64,000 nucleotides of DNA from Streptococcus ferus DSM 20646 (GTDB taxonomy: Bacteria; Bacillota; Bacilli; Lactobacillales; Streptococcaceae): contig NZ_AQVD01000002.1 of the NCBI RefSeq assembly GCF_000372425.1, positions 361,069 through 425,068 on the forward strand, read 5' to 3'. Below, in pieces: positions 19,738 to 28,461 of this stretch; within the stretch, counting starts at the first letter, position 1, and each line of letters starts with the position of its first letter. A model generated the notes under the pieces. It was given only the letters and a program-made list of their open reading frames with translations, was not told where the DNA came from and made no database searches. Made by a program: the position numbers and the translations under genes.

Positions 19738-19769
19738 AATCCCCTCAGTCGCCTACCCAGGGGATTTTT
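19738..19769 (+). terminator. tehB terminator
   Basis: AATCCCCT pairs with AGGGGATT and a T run follows. The exoA -10 box begins immediately after it. Confidence 0.8.
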
Positions 19770-19777
19770 GCTATAAT
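19769..19777 (+). promoter_or_regulatory. extended -10 of exoA
   Basis: TGCTATAAT directly abuts the tehB terminator T tract, so any -35 region would lie within the terminator stem. Confidence 0.5.
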
Positions 19778-19809
19778 GAGAAAAGTATAATGATAGAAAA
19801 GGAAATCTT

Positions 19810-20637
19810 ATGAAACTTATTTCATGGAATATTGATTCCCTCAATGCCGCTTTAACCAGCGACTCTGCACGCGCCCTGCTGTCCAGAGCAGTAGTTGAAG
19901 ACCTAACCAAACATGGGGCTGATGTGATTGCCATCCAAGAAACCAAACTATCTAGCCAAGGGCCTACAAAAAAACACTTGGCTATCTTGGAAAGCTATTT
20001 TCCCGACTATACCATTGTTTGGCGTTCCTCTGTCGAGCCCGCCCGCAAAGGTTATGCCGGAACCATGTTTCTTTACAAAAAGGAATTGTCTCCCATCGTA
20101 ACCTACCCAGAGATTCAAGCACCGACCACCATGGATGCCGAAGGGCGTATCATCACCCTTGAATTCGATCAATATTTTATCACTCAAGTCTACACTCCTA
20201 ATGCTGGCGATGGCCTCAAGCGCTTGGAGGAACGTCAGGTTTGGGACGAAAAATACGCCGACTACCTGGCAGACCTCGATGCCCAAAAGCCAGTTCTGGC
20301 AACAGGCGACTATAATGTTGCCCACAAGGAGATTGATCTGGCCAACCCCAACAGTAACCGCCGCTCACCTGGTTTTACTGATGAAGAACGTGCAGGCTTC
20401 ACTAATCTTTTAGACAGAGGCTTCACGGACACCTTCCGCCTGATTCATGGCGATGTGCCTGATGTCTACTCTTGGTGGGCTCAGCGCAGCCACACCAGCA
20501 AAATCAACAACACCGGCTGGAGAATTGACTACTGGCTGACTAGCAATCGTCTGGCTGACAAGGTGCTCAAATCCGAAATGATCGATTCCGGAGCCCGCCA
20601 GGACCACACGCCGATTCTCTTAGAAATCGATTTATAA
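19810..20637 (+). CDS. exoA: exodeoxyribonuclease III / AP endonuclease
   Basis: This base-excision repair enzyme cuts at abasic sites and removes 3' blocking groups. The 275 residues show the exonuclease-endonuclease-phosphatase fold: KLISWNIDSLNA, IQETKL with the metal-binding Glu, GYAGTMFLYKK, TGDYNVAH with Asp and Asn, IDYWLTS, and the terminal catalytic DHTPI. AAAGGAAA precedes the ATG. It is flanked by terminators and so is monocistronic. Confidence 0.95.
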   Translation: MKLISWNIDSLNAALTSDSARALLSRAVVEDLTKHGADVIAIQETKLSSQGPTKKHLAILESYFPDYTIVWRSSVEPARKGYAGTMFLYKKELSPIVTYPEIQAPTTMDAEGRIITLEFDQYFITQVYTPNAGDGLKRLEERQVWDEKYADYLADLDAQKPVLATGDYNVAHKEIDLANPNSNRRSPGFTDEERAGFTNLLDRGFTDTFRLIHGDVPDVYSWWAQRSHTSKINNTGWRIDYWLTSNRLADKVLKSEMIDSGARQDHTPILLEIDL

Positions 20638-20689
20638 ATAGAATATCATTCGACTGATTTAACGGCTTCTATATGACAGCTCAGTCACT

Positions 20690-20716
20690 AAAAGGCTCTT
20701 TTGATGAGTCTTTTTT
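20690..20716 (+). terminator. exoA terminator
   Basis: AAAAGGCTC pairs with GAGTCTTTT (one G-U pair) around a 7-nt loop and is followed by T residues. Confidence 0.75.
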
Positions 20717-20717
20717 C

Positions 20718-20747
20718 TTGCTAAATATCGGGACAAGCTAGTATAAT
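20718..20747 (+). promoter_or_regulatory. promoter of the two VOC genes
   Basis: TTGCTA at 20718-20723, an 18-nt spacer, and TATAAT at 20742-20747. Confidence 0.65.
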
Positions 20748-20780
20748 AAGCTGTATTTATTTTTTATTAAGGAGACACTC

Positions 20781-21158
20781 ATGATCCAATCAATCGGTCA
20801 AGTCATGCTTTACATGGATGACACTAAAGCTGCGATGGAATTCTGGACTCAAAAAGCCGGTTTTGTCCTGCTTAAAACCGAAGAATTTCCCGATGCCACC
20901 TCTTACACCATTGCCCCTTCCGAAGAGGCTGATGTCCAGTTTGTCCTTCACAACAAAGACTGGGTGGCTAAGATGAACCCTGGCATGAACTTAGGCATTC
21001 CATCAATCCTCATGTCTTCCAAAGACATCCATGCAACACAGGCTCAATTTATCGAAAAAGGCATTGCGGCTAACCCTGTCGTTGAAATGGCCGGCATGCT
21101 AACCTTTAATTTCCCAGATAATGAAGGCAATTATTTTGCCGTTAGACAAATCGATTAA
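20781..21158 (+). CDS. VOC-superfamily (glyoxalase-like) protein
   Basis: The 125-residue protein has the beta-alpha-beta-beta-beta repeats of vicinal oxygen chelate proteins. It begins IGQVMLYMDDTKAAMEFWTQ and ends with the typical FNFPDNEGNYFAVRQ strand, whose Glu could be a metal ligand. Members include glyoxalase I, fosfomycin and bleomycin resistance proteins and dioxygenases. Nothing here picks one. It is followed after 10 nt by a second VOC-type gene, so the two form a small operon. Confidence 0.85.
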   Translation: MIQSIGQVMLYMDDTKAAMEFWTQKAGFVLLKTEEFPDATSYTIAPSEEADVQFVLHNKDWVAKMNPGMNLGIPSILMSSKDIHATQAQFIEKGIAANPVVEMAGMLTFNFPDNEGNYFAVRQID

Positions 21159-21168
21159 GGAGACCCAG

Positions 21169-21588
21169 ATGATTTCTGCATTAAATAGTTATATTGTGAC
21201 AAACGGCAATGGCCGTGAAGCTGTTGATTTTTACCAAGACCTCTTTCAGGCGCAAGTTACCAACCTAATGCTTTGGAAAGATGCTATTCCAGACTGCCCT
21301 AAAGACAGAGAGCATCTGGTGCTTAATGCTCAGCTGGAATTTAATGGTATCCGCCTTCAGGTTTCAGACGAAAATCCTGACGAAACCTACAAGGCAGGAA
21401 CTAACCTGTCCATCGCTATCATTACAGACAGCCCTGAAGAAGCAAAGGAACTGTATCAAAAGCTAATCCAAAATGCACAGCATGTTTTCTTAGAACTGCA
21501 GGAAACCTTCTGGAGCCCTGCTTATGCCAACCTTATTGACCAATTCGGTGTCATGTGGCAAATCAATACAGAAGGCGCAAACGCCTAA
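21169..21588 (+). CDS. PhnB-like VOC-family protein
   Basis: The 139-residue product resembles PhnB / 3-demethylubiquinone methyltransferase-like VOC proteins: an early YIVTNGNGREAVDFYQDLF, then DREHLVLNAQLEFNG, and ending DQFGVMWQIN. The ATG at 21169 follows AAGGAGA. An upstream in-frame ATG at 21121 lies inside the previous gene. It is co-transcribed with the preceding VOC gene. The biochemical role is unknown. Confidence 0.85.
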   Translation: MISALNSYIVTNGNGREAVDFYQDLFQAQVTNLMLWKDAIPDCPKDREHLVLNAQLEFNGIRLQVSDENPDETYKAGTNLSIAIITDSPEEAKELYQKLIQNAQHVFLELQETFWSPAYANLIDQFGVMWQINTEGANA

Positions 21589-21594
21589 TCATCC

Positions 21595-21632
21595 AACCCC
21601 CAAGGTTCATGTCTTGAATCTTGGGGGTTTTT
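21595..21632 (+). terminator. VOC operon terminator
   Basis: AACCCCCAAG pairs with CTTGGGGGTT, with further pairing in the loop, and T residues follow. Confidence 0.85.
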
Positions 21633-21656
21633 CCTTGTAGCAGGCTGGAAATCCTA

Positions 21657-21665
21657 TGGTATACT
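21657..21665 (+). promoter_or_regulatory. extended -10 of the cation efflux gene
   Basis: TGGTATACT with a possible TTGTAG -35 at 21635-21640 (spacer 19). Confidence 0.5.
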
Positions 21666-21698
21666 AAAAAGAGAACCAGATGAGGAAAGGAAAGAGCT

Positions 21699-22601
21699 AT
21701 GAAGCAACGACAAATCGAAAGACAATCACTTATCATCTCCATTATTGTCAATGCCGTAACAGGCTTGGCCGGTCTTGCCGTCTATATCGTGACAGATTTA
21801 AATGCTCTACTCTTGGACGGCGTTTTCTCTCTTATCGCGTCTTTATCTGCTCTTGTAGGCCTCTTCATTTCCCGACGCAGCCATTGGCGGACAGCTTCTT
21901 TCCCGCAAGGCCTCTTTTTCTTAGAACCTCTCTATGCCGTCATTAAATCCCTAGCCATTTTATTTCTGCTCCTCATCACCTTCTTAGAAACCAGTGCAAC
22001 AGCCTATGCTTATTTTGTCAACCAAATCGGGCATCAGATAGAAACCGGACCTGTCCTGCCTTATACGATGACCACAGGTCTGATTTGCCTGCTTTTAGGA
22101 CTCTACAACTCTCGTCAAAATGACAGGATAAACAATATGAGTACCATGCTGAAGTCAGAAACCAAGGGCAATTACATTGATGCCGTGATTTCTTTAGGCA
22201 TTGGCTTTGCAGCCTTCCTTCTGTATTTTATTGCTATTGAAGGGCCCTTAGGCTTTCTTCATTACACAGGTGACTTCTTTATTACGGTTATTCTAGTCCT
22301 CTTTTCCATCAAAGAGCCGATAGCCATCCTCATTTCTTCCTTTAGAGAGTTGACCTATGCCACAACCAATGACCAGGATATCCGTGATATGGTGTACCAG
22401 ATTCTAAAACCGCACCTGAAGCATAAAAAAGATGACTTGGATATCCTCATCTACAAACAAGGAATGCAAATTACTGTTAAAATTTTTATCCTAGACCTTG
22501 AAAATACCGACTTACTAACAGATTTGGCACAAGAAAAAGCCGACCTGCTCAATCAGCTTCGTAAACGGTACGAACACATCCGGGTGGAATATACCTTTTA
22601 A
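21699..22601 (+). CDS. cation diffusion facilitator-like transporter
   Basis: The 300-residue membrane protein has about six helices and a soluble C-terminal domain (from about 225). The segment LLLDGVFSLIASLSALVGLFISRR and the later YIDAVISLGIGF match the paired Asp-bearing helices 2 and 5 of CDF antiporters, which export Zn, Mn, Fe or Co for protons. The first site reads D-x3-S instead of the common H-D-x3-D pairing, so metal choice is unclear. GGAAAGAG precedes the ATG. It is monocistronic. Confidence 0.75.
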   Translation: MKQRQIERQSLIISIIVNAVTGLAGLAVYIVTDLNALLLDGVFSLIASLSALVGLFISRRSHWRTASFPQGLFFLEPLYAVIKSLAILFLLLITFLETSATAYAYFVNQIGHQIETGPVLPYTMTTGLICLLLGLYNSRQNDRINNMSTMLKSETKGNYIDAVISLGIGFAAFLLYFIAIEGPLGFLHYTGDFFITVILVLFSIKEPIAILISSFRELTYATTNDQDIRDMVYQILKPHLKHKKDDLDILIYKQGMQITVKIFILDLENTDLLTDLAQEKADLLNQLRKRYEHIRVEYTF

Positions 22602-22605
22602 ATTA

Positions 22606-22634
22606 AAAACTCTCGATCATAAATCGAGAGTTTT
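22606..22634. terminator. bidirectional terminator
   Basis: A 12-bp stem, AAAACTCTCGAT / ATCGAGAGTTTT, lies between convergent genes and overlaps the 3' end of the ArsC-like gene. Confidence 0.85.
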
Positions 22635-22970
22635 ATAGTCTGTTCGATAACCAATTTGCACAACCTTGTCTTCTTTTAGCAGAATAGGACGCTTGATGAG
22701 CATACCATCATTCGCCAAAAGCTCAAGCGCTTCATCCAGAGACAGATCGTCAAACTTATCTTTGAGGCCTAACTGACGGTAACTATTGCCACTGGTATTG
22801 AAGAATTTTTTCAATTCCAAGTCGCTCTGCTCAAGCCAGACCTTAATAAGGTCCGCCCTAGGCGGTGTCTCTTTAATGTCAATGGCCTGATACTCAACCC
22901 CAAGATGGTCTAACTCTTTTTGAGCTGCCTTACAGGTTGAACATTTTGGGTAGTGATAAAAAGTATACAT
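22617..22970 (-). CDS. ArsC/Spx-family thioredoxin-fold protein
   Basis: The 117-residue product has the CSTC redox motif at residues 10-13 of an ArsC-like thioredoxin fold (FYHYPKCSTCKAAQ), an IDIKETPP turn, and LIKRPILLKEDKVVQIGY carrying the cis-Pro region. It belongs to the arsenate reductase-related YffB/Spx group. No ars operon surrounds it, so an arsenate role is doubtful. It sits 10 nt after ogt on the minus strand, suggesting co-transcription. Confidence 0.85.
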   Translation of the reverse strand: MYTFYHYPKCSTCKAAQKELDHLGVEYQAIDIKETPPRADLIKVWLEQSDLELKKFFNTSGNSYRQLGLKDKFDDLSLDEALELLANDGMLIKRPILLKEDKVVQIGYRTDYKTLDL

Positions 22971-22980
22971 CGTTTCTCCT

Positions 22981-23472
22981 TTAAATGGCTGATTGTTCGT
23001 GAGCCAAAAGCCAATTTTTTCTGTCTAGACCGCCAGCGTAACCTGTGAGATGTCCCCGACTTCCCAAAACACGGTGGCAGGGAATCATGATTGAAAGCGG
23101 ATTTTTTCCCACCGCACCACCGACAGCCTGCGCTGAAGGGCAGTTCAGCCGCTGGGCAATGTCTCCATAAGTGAGGGTTTCTCCATAAGGTATGTCTTGA
23201 AGTAACTGCCAAACTCTCTGCTGAAAGGCAGTCCCCCTAGGGCACAAGCTCAAGGCTGATAGACTAGGGTTTTCCCCCTTAAAGTAAGCATCCAGCCATT
23301 TTCTAGCAGCGATGAGATGCCGATTGTCCTCTTCTAAGGCAAGGATTTCTTCATAACCCCGCTGAAAATAACGTTGCTCTAAAAACCAGACCCCCAAAAG
23401 CCCCTCCTCATCAGCCAATAAAGAAAGGTCTCCTATCGGAGAAGAATAAGTTGTTTGATAAAAAACTGTCAT
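22981..23472 (-). CDS. ogt: methylated-DNA--protein-cysteine methyltransferase
   Basis: This suicide repair protein moves the methyl group of O6-methylguanine to its own cysteine. The 163 residues contain the active site IMIPCHRVLG near residue 130, the preceding winged-helix part (FQQRVWQLLQDIPYGETLTYG) and the closing GYAGGLDRKNWLLAHE. Its length is normal for the short Ogt form without an Ada domain. It lies between the ArsC-like gene and serA, in the same direction. Confidence 0.93.
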   Translation of the reverse strand: MTVFYQTTYSSPIGDLSLLADEEGLLGVWFLEQRYFQRGYEEILALEEDNRHLIAARKWLDAYFKGENPSLSALSLCPRGTAFQQRVWQLLQDIPYGETLTYGDIAQRLNCPSAQAVGGAVGKNPLSIMIPCHRVLGSRGHLTGYAGGLDRKNWLLAHEQSAI

Positions 23473-23519
23473 AAAACCTCTTTTCTAGTAAAAAGAGGTC
23501 CGTTTAAAGACCTGACTTT

Positions 23520-24701
23520 TTACTTAGGATTGGCGATTAAACGCACTTTGACAATGTGATCGCTTGTTTCAAAGAGAGCCGCCAATTTATCCACCTTGCT
23601 ACGATCCGTTTCATCTAAATCAAGCAGAGTATAGGCGTAATCTCCTTTGGAGCGATTCAAGATATTGGCAATATTAATGTCCAAATCCGAAACAGCTGTT
23701 GAAATAGCTGCGACAATATTAGGGACATTTTTATTGATGAGCGTAATGCGATAAGGCGCTGTCAAGGCCTGATGCATATTAGGGAAGTTAACCGAATTGG
23801 TAATTTCACCTGTTTCCATAAAGCGACGAATGGTCTGACCTGCCATAATAGCACAGTTAAGTTCCGCTTCAGCTGTTGATCCGCCAACATGAGGAAAGAC
23901 CGTAATGCCTTCTTTATTCAGCAGTTCCTCTGTCCCAAAGTCCGTGATGTAACGCTTAACAACACCTGTTTCCAAAGCATCAAAGAGGGCCTGATTGTCC
24001 ACCAGCTCACCGCGCGCAAAGTTAATGATGGTTGTCCCCTTATTCATTAAGGCAAAGCTGTCCGAATTAAAGGTGTGACGGGTATCATCTGTCAGTGGGA
24101 CATGGATTGTGATATAATCACTATTTTCAAAGATATCACGCAGTTCATCCACACGTTTGACATGGCTTGAGATATTCCATGCCGTTTCAATAGACACATA
24201 AGGATCATAGCCCAGAACCTTCATTCCCAGACGCCGGGCATCATTGGCAATACGCGCACCAATCGCTCCAAGCCCGATAACACCCAGTGTTTTACCTGAG
24301 ATTTCAGTTCCCGCAAACTGCTTCTTCCCTGCTTCAACTTGTTTTGGCACATCAGCACCTGTCAGTTGATTGGTCCAGTCATAGGCTGAAATGTAGTCAC
24401 GTGCTGACATTAAGATAGAGGCAATCACCGCTTCTTTCACCGCATTGGCATTGGCACCAGGTGTATTGAACACCACAATACCTGCTTCTGTCGCCTTGTC
24501 AATCGGGATATTATTAGTTCCGGCACCAGCACGGGCAATGGCTTTTAGATTATCCGGAAACGTCACATCATGCAGGTTTTCACTGCGAATAATATAAGCG
24601 TCCGGGTTTTCTTTCAAATCGCCATCAATCTGGAAATGATTGCCCAGCTCTTTTAAACCAACTTGATTAATATTATTGTAAGTCTTAACACTAAATACCA
24701 T
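23520..24701 (-). CDS. serA: D-3-phosphoglycerate dehydrogenase
   Basis: This is the first enzyme of serine synthesis, making 3-phosphohydroxypyruvate. The 393-residue protein has the split substrate domain, NAD motif GLGAIGARIAND, catalytic residues in FARGELVD (Arg) and HVGGSTAEAE (His), and a C-terminal ACT domain from about residue 320 with SKGDYAYTLLDLD. It is the short type without an intervening domain. The gap of about 65 nt after the GNAT gene suggests it belongs to the serC-ridA-GNAT-serA operon. Confidence 0.93.
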   Translation of the reverse strand: MVFSVKTYNNINQVGLKELGNHFQIDGDLKENPDAYIIRSENLHDVTFPDNLKAIARAGAGTNNIPIDKATEAGIVVFNTPGANANAVKEAVIASILMSARDYISAYDWTNQLTGADVPKQVEAGKKQFAGTEISGKTLGVIGLGAIGARIANDARRLGMKVLGYDPYVSIETAWNISSHVKRVDELRDIFENSDYITIHVPLTDDTRHTFNSDSFALMNKGTTIINFARGELVDNQALFDALETGVVKRYITDFGTEELLNKEGITVFPHVGGSTAEAELNCAIMAGQTIRRFMETGEITNSVNFPNMHQALTAPYRITLINKNVPNIVAAISTAVSDLDINIANILNRSKGDYAYTLLDLDETDRSKVDKLAALFETSDHIVKVRLIANPK

Positions 24702-24766
24702 TTTTTATTCCTAATACTGTCTGTTATTCAGGCCTTTCTTTTTGCTTTTATGTGATAAAGCGCCGA

Positions 24767-25321
24767 TTAGACGCTATGATGATCCGCTTCATCAACTTCT
24801 TGATACAGAGCCTTTTCGCGGTTACTTTTGATTTTCTGGTAGGCCAGACGTTCCCCATCAATAGGTACCTTGCCGCAATAAACAAAGCCTAGCTTTTCCA
24901 GAATGTGCTGCATGGTCTGATTTTGCTCATGTGTATCACAGCGAAAATCCTGAGCATCAAGTCCCTCAACCAAACCCTGAAGGAAGGTCTGTACCAGCTG
25001 TTGACCACGATAATCTGCCGCCACCATAATCCGGTGAAAAGTCACATACCTATAGTTGTCATGTTTCCACTTGCCATCATAAATGGCCTTGTATTCGGGC
25101 TGGTTCCCTCGATAGACTGCTGCATAAGCCACAATCTCACCTTCAATTAAGCCGACATAGGCCCGATTTTCCAAAATATCCTCGATAATGTCATCTTGAT
25201 TGGGATAGCCATTTTCGCCCTGCCCCTGACTGCTGCCAGAAGCTGCCAAGAAGGCCTTGGCTTCCTCTAGGATACTGGCGATTGGCTCCACTTCATTGGG
25301 ATGTGCGAGACGGATTTCCAT
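24767..25321 (-). CDS. GNAT-family N-acetyltransferase
   Basis: The 184-residue protein fits the GNAT fold: MEIRLAHPNEVEPIASIL, VTFHRIMVAADYRGQQLVQTF as the acetyl-CoA-binding strand and loop, and EKLGFVYCGKV. The ATG at 25321 follows AGGAG at good spacing, and the GTG two codons earlier would have none. Its 5' end overlaps ridA by 29 nt, and serA follows. Position in a serine operon hints at an amino-acid or peptide substrate, which is inference only. Confidence 0.85.
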   Translation of the reverse strand: MEIRLAHPNEVEPIASILEEAKAFLAASGSSQGQGENGYPNQDDIIEDILENRAYVGLIEGEIVAYAAVYRGNQPEYKAIYDGKWKHDNYRYVTFHRIMVAADYRGQQLVQTFLQGLVEGLDAQDFRCDTHEQNQTMQHILEKLGFVYCGKVPIDGERLAYQKIKSNREKALYQEVDEADHHSV

Positions 25322-25727
25322 AATCACTCCTAGTCTTATTTAACTTTGCAAACACTTCGATTTCTACTAACAAGTCTTCGTCAATCAAAGAAGAAACTTC
25401 GACCATCGTTGCAACAGGCTTGATGGTTTTGAAAAACTCACCATGAGCACGCCCAACAGCTTCCCATTGTGATATATCGGTCACAAACAGTCGTGTCCGA
25501 TAAATGGTTTCAAAAGGTATCCCTTCTTTGATGAATAACTCTTTTAGACATTGCAAAATATAACGGGTCTGTTCATAGGCATCACCTATTGCATAAGGCT
25601 TTCCATCTTTAATGGCAGTTGTGCCAGCTACTTCGACCAGATCGCCGGTAATCACCATGCGGGAATATCCCACAATATCTTCCCAAGGGGACTGCCCCGA
25701 GATATTCTGACGATAGGGTTGAGGCAT
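25293..25727 (-). CDS. RidA-family protein
   Basis: RidA proteins hydrolyse reactive 2-aminoacrylate and other enamine/imine intermediates of PLP enzymes. The 144-residue product has the family's YSRMVITGDLVEVAGTTA strand pair and TRLFVTDISQWEAVGRAHGEFF, which includes the substrate-contact Arg. Its gene shares one base with serC and overlaps the GNAT gene by 29 nt. Neighbouring serine metabolism makes protection from serine-derived enamines plausible. The C-terminus carries an extra tail of about 12 residues. Confidence 0.88.
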   Translation of the reverse strand: MPQPYRQNISGQSPWEDIVGYSRMVITGDLVEVAGTTAIKDGKPYAIGDAYEQTRYILQCLKELFIKEGIPFETIYRTRLFVTDISQWEAVGRAHGEFFKTIKPVATMVEVSSLIDEDLLVEIEVFAKLNKTRSDYGNPSRTSQ

Positions 25728-26818
25728 TACTGATTCTCCGCTTCAAACGTCTTCATGAAGTCAAGGAGGTCAAGGACACCTTGGCGTGGGAAAGCATTGT
25801 AGAGGCTAGCCCGCATTCCGCCGACGGAACGGTGCCCCTTGATATTTTTAAAGCCCAGAGCACCCGCTTCAGAAACAAACTTGGCATCTAAGTCCTTGTT
25901 TGGGGTCACAAATGGAATATTGGCTACCGAACGGTCAGCCTTATTTTTAACAGGGCTGGTGTAAAAATCAGACGCCTCAATAAAATCATAAAGCAAATCA
26001 GACTTTTCACGGTTAATTTTTTCCATTTCGGCCACACCGCCAAGCTCCTTGACCCATTCAAAAACAAGTTTAGCCATGTAGATGCCAAAGGTTGGCGGTG
26101 TATTATAGAGCGATTGGCTTTCCGCCTGAATACTATAATCCAGCATACTTGACAAAACGGGTTCTTCATTCAGCAAATCGTCACGAATAATAACAATCGT
26201 CACACCCGCAGGACCGATGTTTTTTTGAGCACCAGCATAAATCAGCCCAAAATCAGCTACATTATAGTCAACAGCCAAAATATTCGAGGACATATCCGCT
26301 ACCAGCGGTACACCGTTGGTTTCAGGCAAATCATAAATCGCCGTTCCTTCAATGGTGTTATTTGTTGTGATGTGGACATAAGACGCATCAGCATCAATCT
26401 GAGAACTGTCAATCTGTGGAATGTGATCATAAACTGTCTCCTCAGAGGAAGCCAAGAGAATAGGTTCAAAAGGGATGGTTTTTGACAATTTGACCGCTTC
26501 AGTATAAGCTTTTTTCCCCCAGGAACCGGCTACCACATAATAAGCCTTTCCTCCCTTAGCCAAATTGAGAGGAATCATGGAAAATTGTGTTGACGCTCCG
26601 CCCTGCAAAAAGAGCACCTTGTAATTATCTGGAATCTTCATCAAATCACGCAAAAGCTGTTCCGCCTCTTTGATGATATCATCAAACTCTTTGGAGCGAT
26701 GCGACAATTCCATAACGCTCATACCTGATTGGCTGTAATCCAAAAATTCGGCTTGGGCCTTTTCAAGAACAGGTTTGGGCAAAACTGCGGGACCTGCTGA
26801 AAAATTATAAATTGTCAT
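25727..26818 (-). CDS. serC: phosphoserine aminotransferase
   Basis: This PLP enzyme makes phosphoserine from 3-phosphohydroxypyruvate and glutamate. The 363-residue protein starts [19 protein letters not shown], has [11 protein letters not shown], and the PLP lysine in [11 protein letters not shown]. The ATG at 26818 follows TTGGAGGT, so an upstream extension to 26848 is rejected. It is the first gene of the operon serC-ridA-GNAT-serA. Phosphoserine phosphatase is not in the window. Confidence 0.95.
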   Translation of the reverse strand: MTIYNFSAGPAVLPKPVLEKAQAEFLDYSQSGMSVMELSHRSKEFDDIIKEAEQLLRDLMKIPDNYKVLFLQGGASTQFSMIPLNLAKGGKAYYVVAGSWGKKAYTEAVKLSKTIPFEPILLASSEETVYDHIPQIDSSQIDADASYVHITTNNTIEGTAIYDLPETNGVPLVADMSSNILAVDYNVADFGLIYAGAQKNIGPAGVTIVIIRDDLLNEEPVLSSMLDYSIQAESQSLYNTPPTFGIYMAKLVFEWVKELGGVAEMEKINREKSDLLYDFIEASDFYTSPVKNKADRSVANIPFVTPNKDLDAKFVSEAGALGFKNIKGHRSVGGMRASLYNAFPRQGVLDLLDFMKTFEAENQ

Positions 26819-26846
26819 TTCAATACCTCCAAAGTAAATTAGGTTC

Positions 26847-26872
26847 ATTATATCACAAATTGTCAGAATCTT
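26847..26872 (-). promoter_or_regulatory. serC promoter with CodY-like box
   Basis: Extended -10 TGATATAAT at 26847-26855. AATTGTCAGAATCTT at 26858-26872 matches 12 of 15 positions of the CodY consensus (AATTTTCWGAAAATT) and lies over the spacer and -35 region. Confidence 0.45.
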
Positions 26873-26908
26873 GTCACTTTTTTTCTTTTAACCTAGGCAT
26901 TGTTCGCA

Positions 26909-26917
26909 TGTTATAAT
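26909..26917 (+). promoter_or_regulatory. extended -10 of cutC
   Basis: TGTTATAAT, 30 nt before the cutC start codon, divergent from the serC promoter. Confidence 0.55.
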
Positions 26918-26947
26918 AAAAAGGAACTATTCTAAACGAGGTGAATC

Positions 26948-27592
26948 ATGATTATCAAAGAACTTTGCGCTGAAAACCTGTCCCGTCTCTTCTCCCTCAA
27001 ACCAGAAGAGGTTTCCCGGGTGGAACTGTGTGATAATTTAGCTGCTGGGGGAACCACCCCATCATACGGTGTCATCAAGGAAGCTGCCCAGCTTCTCCAT
27101 GAAAAAGGCATCAGTCTGGCTACCATGATTCGCCCCAGAGGCGGCAATTTCGTCTATAACGACATTGAATTGCGTGTTATGGAAGAAGACATCTTAAAAG
27201 CTGTCGAACTAGAAAGCGATGCCCTTGTTTTAGGTCTGCTGACTCAGGACAATCGGCTAGATAGCGAAGCTATCGAACAGCTCCTGCCTGCAACCCAAGG
27301 GCTTCCCTTAGTCTTTCACATGGCCTTTGATTTCATTCCTAAAGACGAGCAAAAGCAGACAATAGATGACCTGATTGATTTAGGCTTTAGCCGTATTTTG
27401 CTTCATGGCAGTCCCTTAAAAGGCGACATTTTTAAGAACATCGACCACATCAAGGACTTAATCTCTCATGCTAACGGCCGCATTGACATGCTCCTCGGAG
27501 GTGGTGTAACCGCTACTAATTATCAAGAGCTAGTCCAAAAAACAGGTGCCAATCAGGTTCACGGAACAGCCATTATCACCGTAACCGCCTAA
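26948..27592 (+). CDS. cutC: CutC family protein
   Basis: The 214-residue protein is a TIM-barrel of the CutC family: ELCAENLSRL, VELCDNLAAGGTTPSYG, MIRPRGGNFVYNDIE, LVLGLL, and VTFH-like VFHMAFD. CutC was linked to copper tolerance, but its enzymatic role is unsettled. The sequence is slightly shorter than the E. coli protein (248 residues). GAGGTGA precedes the ATG. It is monocistronic. Confidence 0.92.
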   Translation: MIIKELCAENLSRLFSLKPEEVSRVELCDNLAAGGTTPSYGVIKEAAQLLHEKGISLATMIRPRGGNFVYNDIELRVMEEDILKAVELESDALVLGLLTQDNRLDSEAIEQLLPATQGLPLVFHMAFDFIPKDEQKQTIDDLIDLGFSRILLHGSPLKGDIFKNIDHIKDLISHANGRIDMLLGGGVTATNYQELVQKTGANQVHGTAIITVTA

Positions 27593-27600
27593 ACCAAGTC

Positions 27601-27635
27601 TAAAAGAGCTGAGACCATTTGTCTCAGCTCTTTTA
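27601..27635. terminator. bidirectional terminator
   Basis: A perfect 15-bp stem with a 5-nt loop lies between convergent cutC and the pseudouridine synthase gene. Both arms end in A or T runs. Confidence 0.9.
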
Positions 27636-27641
27636 GGACAA

Positions 27642-28370
27642 CTATAACTCCACTCCGAAGATCTCCAGTGCTTCCCTTTCTTCGGGCATCAGTCGTCTGA
27701 ACTCTCCTCGCTGCAATTGACCGTCTAACTGCAGAGGTCCCATGCTCAGCCGCTGTAAGTCGACGACTTCTTTGCCACAGGCCTTGACCATACGCTTTAT
27801 CTGATGAAATTTTCCTTCTGAAATGGTAATTTTAACGAGAGAGCACTGCTCTGCCTCATCTCTTTCCAAAATCTCTAAATGGGCGGGCTGACAGGTGAAA
27901 TCCTCCAACTCGATCCCTTTTGCAAAATAAGCCGAATCACTGTCATCCATCAGACCCGAAACCTGAGCCAAGTAAATCTTAGCAACATGTTTTTTGGGAG
28001 ACAGCATGGCATGAGCCAGTTGACCATTATTGGTCAAGAGCAGGAGTCCATGAGTATCAATATCCAGCCTGCCGACAGGGAAAACCTCTTTTTGGCGGGC
28101 ACGTTCATCTAGCAAATCCAAGACAGTCTTAAATCGCTTGTCTTCTGTTGCAGACACGACACCTTTGGGTTTATTCAACAAATAATAAAGGTATTTTTCA
28201 TACACGAGGGGTTCGCCATCAAGGGCTACCTTAGTCTGACTTTCATCTATGACGCGTTTAGGGCTTGTCTCAGTCTGCCCATTCACAGTCACTCGTTTTT
28301 GTTTTAACAGCCCCTTGACCTGCGACCGTGACCCCAGACCGCAATCAGCCAGATACTTATCTAGACGCAT
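27642..28370 (-). CDS. rsuA: 16S rRNA pseudouridine synthase, RsuA family
   Basis: The enzyme converts a uridine in 16S rRNA to pseudouridine. The 242-residue protein has an N-terminal S4 RNA-binding domain (MRLDKYLADCGLGSRSQVKG) and a catalytic domain with GRLDIDTHGLLLLTN carrying the catalytic Asp, plus the closing KFHQIKRMVKACGKEV. RsuA and RluB share these motifs, and the length and S4 placement favour RsuA. The second ATG (28370) is chosen for its spacing from AAAGGGG. Confidence 0.85.
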   Translation of the reverse strand: MRLDKYLADCGLGSRSQVKGLLKQKRVTVNGQTETSPKRVIDESQTKVALDGEPLVYEKYLYYLLNKPKGVVSATEDKRFKTVLDLLDERARQKEVFPVGRLDIDTHGLLLLTNNGQLAHAMLSPKKHVAKIYLAQVSGLMDDSDSAYFAKGIELEDFTCQPAHLEILERDEAEQCSLVKITISEGKFHQIKRMVKACGKEVVDLQRLSMGPLQLDGQLQRGEFRRLMPEEREALEIFGVEL

Positions 28371-28424
28371 ACTCATCCCCCTTTCTTTCCCATTATAACA
28401 TGAAAACCGGCAAGATCTGATTTA

Positions 28425-28454
28425 CAAAAGGGCAAGATAAATCTTGCCCTTTTG
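28425..28454 (-). terminator. amtB-glnB operon terminator
   Basis: CAAAAGGGCAAGAT pairs with ATCTTGCCCTTTTG just after the glnB stop, with T residues on the minus strand. Confidence 0.85.
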
Positions 28455-28461
28455 ATTTCCT

